From Methanobacteriota archaeon (GTDB taxonomy: Archaea > Thermoplasmatota > Thermoplasmata > Thermoplasmatales > ARK-15), in the NCBI GenBank assembly GCA_009758405.1, contig WSBC01000024.1, positions 25,463 through 89,462 on the forward strand: DNA of 64,000 nt. Reading direction: 5' to 3'. Numbering within the stretch: the stretch's first letter is position 1; each line of letters begins with the position of its first letter. Below the pieces are notes generated by a model. It was not told the origin of the DNA. It saw only the letters and a list, made by a program, of their open reading frames with translations, and searched no databases. Positions 41,478 to 50,442 of the stretch are shown one piece after another. Position numbers and translations under genes: made by a program.

Positions 41478-44400
41478 ACGATAGTGTTATGGTTATTGGT
41501 GGAGGTATTGCTGGAATACAGGCATCTTTAGATCTTGCGGATATGGGTGTCAAGGTAATTCTTGTTGAAAAGTCACCTGCAATAGGAGGAAAGATGGCAG
41601 CCCTTGACAAAAACTTCCCTACACTTGATTGCTCCATATGTATAGAGGCGCCTAAAATGAGTGATGTGATGCATAACCCAAATATTACTGTTCTAACTTT
41701 GGCCGAGATTAAAGGTGTAAGTGGTAAAGATGGGGATTTTGATGTTGAGGTTTATCAAAGACCCAGGTTTGTAACAAGTGAATGTACTGCCTGTAATTTG
41801 TGCGTTGAAGTTTGCCCACAGTTAACCAAGAATGAATTTGATATGAACCTAGCGGCAAGAAAAGCCATTTATACACCATTCTCACAGGCTGAACCAAATA
41901 CCTATGTTATAGATATAGATACTTGTTTGAACAAGCCACCCAATTATCTTCCCTGCAATAGATGTACCGAGACCTGTGGTCCAGGAGCAATAGATTTTAG
42001 TATGAGGCCAAAAACATACAGGTTTAGGGTAGGTGCAATAATAGTTGCAACGGGTTTTGATCTTCTTAATCCTGAACTACTTCCAGAGTTTGGTTATGGG
42101 AGGGATCCTGATGTTCTATCCTCATATGAATTTGAAAGGCTTTTAAACCCTGCAGGACCTACTGAAGGTGAGCTGATCAGGCCCAGCGATGGGAAACACA
42201 TTGAAAAACTTTCATTTATTTTATGTGTAGGATCAAGGGATCAGAGGTATGTTCCATACTGTTCCAGAACTTGCTGTATGTATTCTGTGAAGGAGGCTAT
42301 ACAGGCAAGGGATCATGGGATAAAGGACGTAACTATATTCTATATGGATATAAGGGCATATGGAAAGGGCTTTGATGCATTCTATGAAAGATCGAAGAAT
42401 GAGGGCGTAAGATATGTAAGATCAAGGCCAAGGTATGCTGGAAAAGAGGATGGAAAAATAAAGATAAGATATGAGGATACTGAAACTGGCGAGATAAGAG
42501 AGGATCATTTTGATGCAGTTGTCCTTGCAACAGCCTCAATACCAAGCCGGGGCACAAAGGAGCTTTCTAAAATATTAGGAATTGAGCTTAACGAATATGG
42601 ATTTTTCAAAACCTCATTTACAAATCCTGTCCAATCCACAAGGGAAGGTATATTTATTGCAGGCTGTGCCTCAGGTCCTAAGGATATACCAGATAGTGTG
42701 ACTGAAGCATCTGCAGCAGCATCTGCTGCCCAGAGGTACATAAATAAAAGGGAATGGATTGAAATGGAAAAGGCTGAGCCTTTGCCAATATCAAATGAAC
42801 CCAGAATAGGCGTTTTCCTTTGTGATTGCGGCACGAACATTGCTGGAGTAGTGAATGTTAAGGAAGTGGCTGAAAAAGTGAAATCAATTCCTAATGTTGT
42901 TTATGTTGAGGAAAACAAGTATACCTGTGCTGGAAGTACTCAGGACAATATTGTTAAAAAAATTAGGGAATATAATCTTAACAGGGTAATTGTAGCTGCA
43001 TGCTCCTTAAAAACGCATGGTGTCACATTCCAGAGGGTCTTGTCAAGGGCAGGTTTAAATCCATACCTTCTCGAGATGCCAAACATAAGGAATCTAGATT
43101 CATGGGTACACAAAAATGAGAAGGAGAATGCCACCAAAAAGGCATATGAAATGATTTTAATGTCAGCATACAAGTCTGTGTATCTTAAGCCACTTGAAGA
43201 TCTTGAATTTCCAGTAACAAAAAGGGCGTTAATAATTGGTGGAGGTCCTGCAGGGCTATCAAGTGCAATTGCACTTGCAAGGGCAGGGATTGAAACACAC
43301 CTTGTTGAAAGGGAGGAGAAACTAGGTGGTATGCTAAATGAATTGACACACATTTCACCATATGGAACAGATCCAAAAGAGCTCTTGAACTATCTTTTGA
43401 ATGAGGTAAAAAATCTAGGTGTAAAACTGCATCTTTCAACAAGGATAGAAAAGGTATCCGGTTTCATCGGGAATTTCAATGTAATACTTTCAGACAAAAG
43501 TACTTTGGATGTAGGTGCGCTTATTATAGCAACAGGTGCGGATCCTTATTTACCGAAGGAGTTTGGTTATGGGAATAATGAGAGAGTGATAACAACACTT
43601 GATATTGAAAAAAATATGGATATAATTAAGGAAAATAACATTACCATAATCTCCTGTGTAGGTTCAAGGTCAAATGGAAGGGGATGTTCAAGGTTCTGCT
43701 GTTCAACTATGATGAACCAGGCAATAAAACTGAGAGAAAGAGGGAAAAATGTTAGAGTAATTTACAAAGACATTAGAACATATTCTATGTATGCTGAGGA
43801 TCTGTATCTGAAGGCAAGCAATATGGGGGTGCAATTTTTCAGATATGACCAGGATAGTCCACCGGATAAGGCAATAAAGTTTGAAAATGGCAATGTTTCA
43901 TTCAAGGATCACCTTACTGGAAATGATATTTCAATACCGACAGATATTCTGGTACTTAATATAGGCCTTTCCCCAAGGGATGATGATATTTTCTCACAGC
44001 TAACATTGTCGAAGGATGAGAATGGATTTTTACTTGAGCTCCATCCAAAGCTGGGACCTGTGGAGAATGCAATAGCGGGTATTTATCTTGCAGGAACATC
44101 ACAGGGGCCCAAGGATGTGTATGAATCCATGGTCCAGGGATTTGCAGCTGCATCTAAGGCAGCTTCTGTACTATTCAAGGACAAGATTAAAAAGGAACCC
44201 ATTGTTGCATCAATTGATACCAACAAATGCATAAAATGCATGAGATGTGTTAATGTATGTCCATATGGTGCAATAACAGGTGAATTGACCAAATGGATAA
44301 AACATAATCCTGCCCTATGCCAGGGCTGTGGGGACTGTGTTGCAGAATGTCCTGTTGATGCAATAACAATTCCCAATTTTACTGATAGAGATATACTGGC

Positions 44401-44857
44401 GCAGATAGATGCAGCCACTGAGGTTGAGCCAGAAAAGAAAGTCATTGTTTTTACCTGCAACTGGTGTTCATATGCAGGTGCTGACCTGGCAGGAATATCT
44501 AAGATACAGTATCCTTCAAGTGCAAGGTTAATCAGGGTAATGTGCTCAAGTAGAATATCTCAGAAACTTGTAATGCACGCATTTGAAAGGGGTGCCGCAG
44601 CTGTTGCAGTCACCGGCTGCCACATAGGTGATTGCCATTACAATTATGCCAACAGGGATACGGAAAAAAGGTTTGAACGCTGGAGGAAATTCCTGGCAGC
44701 AAGGAATATTAATCCAGAAAGGTTGCAATTGTACTGGGTGAGTGCTGCCGAAGGAATAAGGTTTGCCCAATTTATTAAAAAAATGGACGAATTTATTAAA
44801 ACAATTCCCAAGGAGGAGATTGAAAGTACACCAAAGAAGTTGAGGGGATCAAAATGA
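41474..44857 (+). CDS. Heterodisulfide reductase A-like fusion: FAD module, then HdrA N-domain and FAD module, 2x[4Fe-4S], and MvhD domain; TTG start
   Basis: Two FAD Rossmann motifs (VMVIGGGIAGIQASLDLADMG; ALIIGGGPAGLSSAIALARAG); LDCSICIEAPKM; FLCDCGTNIAGVV; ferredoxin CIKCMRCVNVCP/CQGCGDCVAECP; MvhD-like FTCNWCSYAGADLAG...CSSRI...GCHIGDCHY. Confidence 0.92.
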   Translation: MNDSVMVIGGGIAGIQASLDLADMGVKVILVEKSPAIGGKMAALDKNFPTLDCSICIEAPKMSDVMHNPNITVLTLAEIKGVSGKDGDFDVEVYQRPRFVTSECTACNLCVEVCPQLTKNEFDMNLAARKAIYTPFSQAEPNTYVIDIDTCLNKPPNYLPCNRCTETCGPGAIDFSMRPKTYRFRVGAIIVATGFDLLNPELLPEFGYGRDPDVLSSYEFERLLNPAGPTEGELIRPSDGKHIEKLSFILCVGSRDQRYVPYCSRTCCMYSVKEAIQARDHGIKDVTIFYMDIRAYGKGFDAFYERSKNEGVRYVRSRPRYAGKEDGKIKIRYEDTETGEIREDHFDAVVLATASIPSRGTKELSKILGIELNEYGFFKTSFTNPVQSTREGIFIAGCASGPKDIPDSVTEASAAASAAQRYINKREWIEMEKAEPLPISNEPRIGVFLCDCGTNIAGVVNVKEVAEKVKSIPNVVYVEENKYTCAGSTQDNIVKKIREYNLNRVIVAACSLKTHGVTFQRVLSRAGLNPYLLEMPNIRNLDSWVHKNEKENATKKAYEMILMSAYKSVYLKPLEDLEFPVTKRALIIGGGPAGLSSAIALARAGIETHLVEREEKLGGMLNELTHISPYGTDPKELLNYLLNEVKNLGVKLHLSTRIEKVSGFIGNFNVILSDKSTLDVGALIIATGADPYLPKEFGYGNNERVITTLDIEKNMDIIKENNITIISCVGSRSNGRGCSRFCCSTMMNQAIKLRERGKNVRVIYKDIRTYSMYAEDLYLKASNMGVQFFRYDQDSPPDKAIKFENGNVSFKDHLTGNDISIPTDILVLNIGLSPRDDDIFSQLTLSKDENGFLLELHPKLGPVENAIAGIYLAGTSQGPKDVYESMVQGFAAASKAASVLFKDKIKKEPIVASIDTNKCIKCMRCVNVCPYGAITGELTKWIKHNPALCQGCGDCVAECPVDAITIPNFTDRDILAQIDAATEVEPEKKVIVFTCNWCSYAGADLAGISKIQYPSSARLIRVMCSSRISQKLVMHAFERGAAAVAVTGCHIGDCHYNYANRDTEKRFERWRKFLAARNINPERLQLYWVSAAEGIRFAQFIKKMDEFIKTIPKEEIESTPKKLRGSK

Positions 44858-45975
44858 TTGTAGAAGATACAGGTTCAAAAATGCTTGAGATAATGGGTAT
44901 GGGAACAACACTCTGCTATCAATGTGGAGAGTGCACTGTTTCTTGTCCGGTGGGAGAATTTACCGGGGAAAAGATAAGTGTTAGAAGTATTATAAGGGCG
45001 GCACAGATTGGACAGGAGTACTATGATAACATTTGGGCATGCGCCACATGCAAACTATGCGAAAACTATTGTCCAAGAAATGTTGACATCGTTAATATAA
45101 TTCTGGCCGTGAGAACAATGGCCTTTTCAAAAAGAAAGGCACCTGAAAAGATTGAAAAGGTAATATGGGACATATTTGAAAATGGTAATCCGTGGGGTGG
45201 GAAAAAGAAAGAAAGGGCTAAATGGGCTGAGGGAATGGAAATCAAAGATGCAAGCGAGGGTGTGGATGTTTTATTGTATGTTGGATGCGAAGCGGCCTAT
45301 GATCCTAAACAGCATGGAAATGTAAGATCAATAGCTGAGATATTGAGGAGGGCCGGTGTTAATTTTGGAATTCTAGGAAACAATGAGAGATGCTGTGGTG
45401 AGCCACTAAAAAATGCAGGTGAGATTGAATATCTTGAAGAGCTCGTTTCTCAAAACATAGACCAATTTGAAGGTACGGGGGCAAAAATAATAGTTACTGT
45501 TTCACCCCATTGCTCAAAAATGTTTAAGGAAGTCTATAGGAAGGCAGGCCTAAAGATTGAGGTGATGCATTATACAGAATATTTAAATAGACTTTATTCA
45601 GAGGGGTTGATTAAGTTTAAAGTTGGAAATAGTGAAAATGTTACATATCACGATCCATGTCTTCTAAGCAGGGGTGAAGGAGTAATAGAAGAGCCAAGGG
45701 ATCTATTGAAGGCATCCGGTTTTAAGATTGTTGAGATGAAGGATTATGGTAAGAACTCAATTTGCTGTGGAGGAGGAGGTAACAGGATGTTTCTTGAATT
45801 CAAGGGAAAAAGGCTGGCAGATGTCAGAACAGATCAGGCCATTGAAACGGGTACAGGGATTATTGTTACCGCCTGTCCATACTGTAACATGAATTTACAT
45901 GATAGTGTGAAAACAAGGGCAATTAATATTAAGGTAATGGAACTTGCCGAACTTCTTAAGGAGAGGATAGAATGA
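44854..45975 (+). CDS. HdrD-like (HdrC-HdrB fusion) Fe-S oxidoreductase
   Basis: CYQCGECTVSCP and CATCKLCENYCP; CCG segments ERCCGEPL and HDPC...CCGGGGN...CPYC. Confidence 0.9.
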   Translation: MIVEDTGSKMLEIMGMGTTLCYQCGECTVSCPVGEFTGEKISVRSIIRAAQIGQEYYDNIWACATCKLCENYCPRNVDIVNIILAVRTMAFSKRKAPEKIEKVIWDIFENGNPWGGKKKERAKWAEGMEIKDASEGVDVLLYVGCEAAYDPKQHGNVRSIAEILRRAGVNFGILGNNERCCGEPLKNAGEIEYLEELVSQNIDQFEGTGAKIIVTVSPHCSKMFKEVYRKAGLKIEVMHYTEYLNRLYSEGLIKFKVGNSENVTYHDPCLLSRGEGVIEEPRDLLKASGFKIVEMKDYGKNSICCGGGGNRMFLEFKGKRLADVRTDQAIETGTGIIVTACPYCNMNLHDSVKTRAINIKVMELAELLKERIE

Positions 45976-46943
45976 TCAATTCCTGGGTATATATTGAGAG
46001 TGAAGGATCTTCCATTGAAGATGTGTCATTAGAAATAATAGGAAGGTTGAATGAGCTCAAGAACGATATTGATCTAAAGATTACAGGTTTTTATCTTGGG
46101 ACAAAGCCAGGAGATTTACCAAGAATTGCAATTTCCTATGGTGTAGATCATTTCATATTTTTAAAAAGTGATCTATTTTCATTCTACGATTCCCAGACAT
46201 TTGTTAACGGAATATCTGATCTGGTAAGGGAAAGAAATCCTGATATAATGCTCTTCGGTGCCACCTATCAGGGAAGGGATTTTGCAGGAAGGCTTGCTGC
46301 AAGGCTTAAAACAGGTCTTGCAGCTAATGCAATTTCACTAAACATCGATAAAAAAGGTCTACTTTACACAGGTGTTCCTGGGTATGGTGGGAGATTCATA
46401 GCAGAGATAGTTAACATGAAAGCTAGGCCCCAGATTTCAACAGTAAGACAGGGAATATTTAAGAAAATGGAAAGGGATGAATCCAGAAGTGGCGAAATTG
46501 AGATAGTAGATGTAGAACTTAAAGGTTTTAATCAAAAACTTAAACTTTTGGAGAGAAAAAAATTGGATATAAAAGATATTACAAAATCCGAAAGGGTAGT
46601 GATTATAGGTAATGGTGCAGGCAATAATTTAAAACCAATTGAAGAATTTGCAAAGTTGATTGGTGCAGATATTGGTGTTACTAGGCCTGTTGCAGATAGA
46701 GGCCTTGCACCGAGGGATATCCAAGTAGGATCCACCGGTGTATCATTAAATTCCAAGATTGCAATAATCTTTGGTTCCAGTGGTTCCAACCATTTCGTCT
46801 CGGGTATAGAAAGATGTAAATTTGTGATCTCCGTTGATATAGACAAGAATTCAAATATATTCAATTACTCTGATTATTGTGTTGTAGCTGACATGTTCAA
46901 ACTTCTGCCTTTTTTAATAAAGAGAATGGGTGGTGATTTATGA
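45972..46943 (+). CDS. etfA: Electron transfer flavoprotein alpha subunit, divergent
   Basis: GATYQGRDFAGRLAARLKTGLAANAI; C-terminal FAD domain GVTRPVADRGLAPRDIQVGSTG. Confidence 0.88.
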   Translation: MINSWVYIESEGSSIEDVSLEIIGRLNELKNDIDLKITGFYLGTKPGDLPRIAISYGVDHFIFLKSDLFSFYDSQTFVNGISDLVRERNPDIMLFGATYQGRDFAGRLAARLKTGLAANAISLNIDKKGLLYTGVPGYGGRFIAEIVNMKARPQISTVRQGIFKKMERDESRSGEIEIVDVELKGFNQKLKLLERKKLDIKDITKSERVVIIGNGAGNNLKPIEEFAKLIGADIGVTRPVADRGLAPRDIQVGSTGVSLNSKIAIIFGSSGSNHFVSGIERCKFVISVDIDKNSNIFNYSDYCVVADMFKLLPFLIKRMGGDL

Positions 46944-47731
46944 GGAATATAATTGTTTGCGTTAAGGTAGTGCCAAAAACGGAGGATGTAACATTTGATC
47001 CAGTCACAAAAACACTTGATAGATCAAAGGCAGAAAATCAAATTAATGAAGCTGATAAGAATGCTATTGAGGCTGCTATTGTTTTGAAGGAAAAATACGG
47101 GGGAAAGGTAATACTCCTTTCCATGGGTCCAATGTTTTTCGAACAATTCTTGAAGATTGGCATTGCCATGGGCGCGGATGATGCTATATTACTGTCAGAC
47201 AGAGCATTTGCAGGTGCGGATTCATATCCCACTGCCCTTACACTTGCCACTGCCATTAAAAAAATTGGTGATTATGATCTAATAATATGTGGAGAAGAAT
47301 CTTCAGATGCGGGTCTAGGGCAGGTCCCTTCACAGATAGCAGAATTTCTGGATTTACCGCAGGCACTTTTCGTTTCTTCAATAGAAGTGAGTGATGGATT
47401 AATCAAGGTAAAAAGGAGCATAAGGGGAGGTCATGAGATTGTAGAGATGCCTATGCCTGCAGTAATAAGTGTTGAATTAGGAATGAACCAGCCAAGGTTC
47501 CCAGACTTTAAAAGAAAAAGATGGGCAGACAAAGAGTTTAAGTTAAAAATATGGAATATGAAAGACCTTAACCTTGAGGAGGGTATGGTGGGGCTAAAAG
47601 GCTCATACACCTTTGTAAACAGATTCATAGAAACAATACCACCCCAAAGGAAAAGGGAGTTTATTGAAGGATCTCTTGAAGAACAGGCGAATAAATTATA
47701 TGAAATAATTATGAAAATTTTATCTTCATAG
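46940..47731 (+). CDS. etfB: Electron transfer flavoprotein beta subunit
   Basis: IIVCVKVVPKTEDV...INEADKNAIEAAIVLKEKYGGKVILLSMGP; IICGEESSDAGLGQVPSQIAEFL. Confidence 0.92.
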   Translation: MRNIIVCVKVVPKTEDVTFDPVTKTLDRSKAENQINEADKNAIEAAIVLKEKYGGKVILLSMGPMFFEQFLKIGIAMGADDAILLSDRAFAGADSYPTALTLATAIKKIGDYDLIICGEESSDAGLGQVPSQIAEFLDLPQALFVSSIEVSDGLIKVKRSIRGGHEIVEMPMPAVISVELGMNQPRFPDFKRKRWADKEFKLKIWNMKDLNLEEGMVGLKGSYTFVNRFIETIPPQRKREFIEGSLEEQANKLYEIIMKILSS

Positions 47732-47813
47732 AAATGCAATCAAGGTTAATTAAAACAATCTTTTTTTATTTCCATTATTTATCTCAAGACTTGTTTATTT
47801 TTATAGGTAATTA

Positions 47814-47843
47814 ATTTATTTTAATTTTAAAATTAAAATAAAT
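47814..47843. repeat. Perfect 30-bp AT-only palindrome between etfB and the second korD
   Basis: atttattttaatttt|aaaattaaaataaat read directly; 15-nt arms, no mismatch. Confidence 0.9.
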
Positions 47844-47891
47844 GTATTTCTAATGTTTAGAAAATAATGAAAAATAGGATAGATTTATATT

Positions 47892-48146
47892 TTGAACATC
47901 ATTTCAGGTGTTATGTATCCGATCATAAACAAAGATTATTGCAAAGGCTGCAATTTATGTGTAGAAGTTTGTCCCAAAAGGGTTTTTGAAAAGGGGATGG
48001 AAATAACTCATAGGGGTTATTATGCTGCAGTGGTAAAGTATAAAGAACAATGCACAAATTTCAAGATTCCGAATGGGGGCAAGCCACTTTGTGAAATTTG
48101 CTGGCTTACCTGCCCGGAACATGCAATTGAGTTTAAGGAGGATTAA
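47892..48146 (+). CDS. korD: 2-oxoacid:ferredoxin oxidoreductase, delta (ferredoxin) subunit 2
   Basis: CKGCNLCVEVCPKRV and CEICWLTCPEHAIEF. Confidence 0.88.
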   Translation: MNIISGVMYPIINKDYCKGCNLCVEVCPKRVFEKGMEITHRGYYAAVVKYKEQCTNFKIPNGGKPLCEICWLTCPEHAIEFKED

Positions 48147-48148
48147 AT

Positions 48149-49222
48149 ATGTTAACACCAGGTAGATATTTTTTGGCTGGAAATATAGCAGCTGCTGAGG
48201 CAGCACTTATTGCCGGATGTAGATTCTATGCAGGCTACCCTATTACACCATCAAGTGAACTCATGGAACATATGGCTAAAAGAATGCCTGAGGAAAATGG
48301 GGTTTTTATACAAATGGAGGATGAGTTATCAGCAATTTCTGCCATTATTGGCGCAGCATGGACAGGTAAAAAGGCAATGACAGCCACATCAGGTCCAGGT
48401 TTTTCATTAATGCAGGAAAATATAGGGTATGCGGCAATGACAGAAACACCCATAGTCATTGTTGATGTTATGAGGGGTGGACCATCTACGGGACAGCCCA
48501 CTATTGTGGCACAGGGTGATGTTTTGCAATCCAGATTTGGATCCCATGGTGATTATGAAACAATTGTTCTTGCACCAAACTCCGTTCAGGAGCTTTTTGA
48601 CCTTACCATAAGGGCATTCAATCTTGCATCAATCTTCAGGAATCCTGTTATAGTTCTTTCGGATGCAGAACTTGCACATATGGTGGAAAAGATAGAGGTG
48701 GCACAAAAGTATGATATAGTAGAATTCAACCAGGTAGAGGTTGATTTGGTACCTTCTTTTGTACCTTTAGGATATGGATTCAAGGTTGCTGTCACCGGTC
48801 TTACACATAATTTTAAAGGTTACCCTATTACAAACGATGTTAAGGTTCACAGGGAACTTGTTACAAGACTTGTTGATAAGATTATAAAAAATGAGCCAAC
48901 GATTTCAGATGTTGAGATAATAAATCCAGAAGCTGAAACTATAATTGTCTCATACGGTATTTCATCAAGGGCAGCTTACCCAATAATAAAGGATAATAAG
49001 GATGTTGGGCTATTCAGGCCAAGGACACTCTGGCCATTCCCTGAAAGCAAATTTAAGGAAATAGTTAAGGGGAAAAGGGTGATTATACTTGAAATGAACC
49101 TGAGAGGATATGCAATTGAGGTGGAAAGGGTTGGAAGGAAATACGGTGGAAAGGATTTTGAAACAATTCACATAATAGGTGGAGAAGTGCCAAAACCATC
49201 CCATATTGAGGAGGTGCTATAA
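48149..49222 (+). CDS. korA: 2-oxoacid:ferredoxin oxidoreductase, alpha subunit 2
   Basis: GCRFYAGYPITPSSELMEHM, KAMTATSGPGFSLMQENIG, RGGPSTGQPTIVAQGD. Confidence 0.95.
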   Translation: MLTPGRYFLAGNIAAAEAALIAGCRFYAGYPITPSSELMEHMAKRMPEENGVFIQMEDELSAISAIIGAAWTGKKAMTATSGPGFSLMQENIGYAAMTETPIVIVDVMRGGPSTGQPTIVAQGDVLQSRFGSHGDYETIVLAPNSVQELFDLTIRAFNLASIFRNPVIVLSDAELAHMVEKIEVAQKYDIVEFNQVEVDLVPSFVPLGYGFKVAVTGLTHNFKGYPITNDVKVHRELVTRLVDKIIKNEPTISDVEIINPEAETIIVSYGISSRAAYPIIKDNKDVGLFRPRTLWPFPESKFKEIVKGKRVIILEMNLRGYAIEVERVGRKYGGKDFETIHIIGGEVPKPSHIEEVL

Positions 49223-49223
49223 C

Positions 49224-50054
49224 ATGGAGTTTTTTGATTTTTATAGGAAGGATAGGTGGCCTCATCAATTCTGTCCAGGTTGTGGCCTGGGTACAATAAT
49301 GAACTGTCTCTATAAGGCCTTTAATGATCTTAACATTGACATTGATAAAACTGTTTTTGTAAGCGGTATAGGATGTACAGGTAGGGTACCTGGTTATATA
49401 AATGCCGATTCCCTCCACACTACCCATGGGAGGGCTATTGCATTTGCAACTGGGATTAAGTTGTCTAGGCCCGACCTAAATGTAATAGTGATAAGTGGTG
49501 ATGGTGATCTTTTTGCAATAGGCGGAAACCATATAATACATGCTGCAAGAAGAAATATAGATTTAAAGGTGATTGCCGTAAACAATGCCAACTATGGGCT
49601 TACAGGTGGGCAGATGGCACCAACAACACCATACAATATGATTACTACCACTACACCATATGGCCAGAGGGAATATCCATTTGCGCTTGCTGAACTTATT
49701 GCTGCTGCAGGTGCAAATTATGTTGCTAGATGGACCACTGCACATCCGAACCAGCTAGTAAAAAGTATTAAAGAGGCAATGCAAACAAAGGGATTCTCCT
49801 TTATTGAGGTAATATCACAGTGCCCCGTAAACTTTGGAAGAAGAAATAAAATGGGGGATCCTGTGTTTCATCTCAGGTGGATTAAGGATCATTCTGTACC
49901 AATCTCAAAGATGACCTTTGATATAAATTCACCCTATGATATTGTGGATCTTAACACAAAGGGAATCTATATCATAGGGGATCTTGTTAAAAGGAACAGA
50001 TCACCATATGGGGAGATTGAAAAGGAGATAGAGGTAAAGGGACCCCAGGAATAA
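49224..50054 (+). CDS. korB: 2-oxoacid:ferredoxin oxidoreductase, beta (TPP) subunit 2 (start chosen at MEFFDFYRK)
   Basis: HQFCPGCGLGTIMN, SGIGCTGRVPGY, GDGDLFAIGGNHIIHAARRN. Confidence 0.95.
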   Translation: MEFFDFYRKDRWPHQFCPGCGLGTIMNCLYKAFNDLNIDIDKTVFVSGIGCTGRVPGYINADSLHTTHGRAIAFATGIKLSRPDLNVIVISGDGDLFAIGGNHIIHAARRNIDLKVIAVNNANYGLTGGQMAPTTPYNMITTTTPYGQREYPFALAELIAAAGANYVARWTTAHPNQLVKSIKEAMQTKGFSFIEVISQCPVNFGRRNKMGDPVFHLRWIKDHSVPISKMTFDINSPYDIVDLNTKGIYIIGDLVKRNRSPYGEIEKEIEVKGPQE

Positions 50055-50094
50055 AACCCAAATTTTTAATAATAAAGGTTAATACATATTAACA

Positions 50095-50442
50095 ATGATG
50101 AGGATAAACGATAGACAATTGCAACGAATGATGAGACAGATGGGGATGAAGACCCAGGATATAGATGCAGTGGAGGTAATAATAAAGGGAAAGGAAAGGG
50201 ATTGGAATATCAAGAATCCCAAGGTAACAATTGTTGAGGTCCAGGGGCAGAAAGTAATACAGGTAATTGGTGAGATTCAGGAGATTGAAAAGGAAAAACT
50301 ACCATTTACTGAGGAAGACATTAAGCTAGTTATGGAACAGACAAATGCCACAAGGGAGGAGGCAATAGAATCACTTAGGGCTACCAATGGAAAGCCTGCA
50401 GAGGCAATAATTGAAATAATGAAGAAGCATGGACCTCATTAA
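50095..50442 (+). CDS. nac: Nascent polypeptide-associated complex protein
   Basis: NDRQLQRMMRQMGMKTQDIDAVEVIIKG NAC domain and C-terminal UBA-like EEDIKLVMEQTNATREEAIESLRATNGKPAEAI. Confidence 0.95.
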   Translation: MMRINDRQLQRMMRQMGMKTQDIDAVEVIIKGKERDWNIKNPKVTIVEVQGQKVIQVIGEIQEIEKEKLPFTEEDIKLVMEQTNATREEAIESLRATNGKPAEAIIEIMKKHGPH

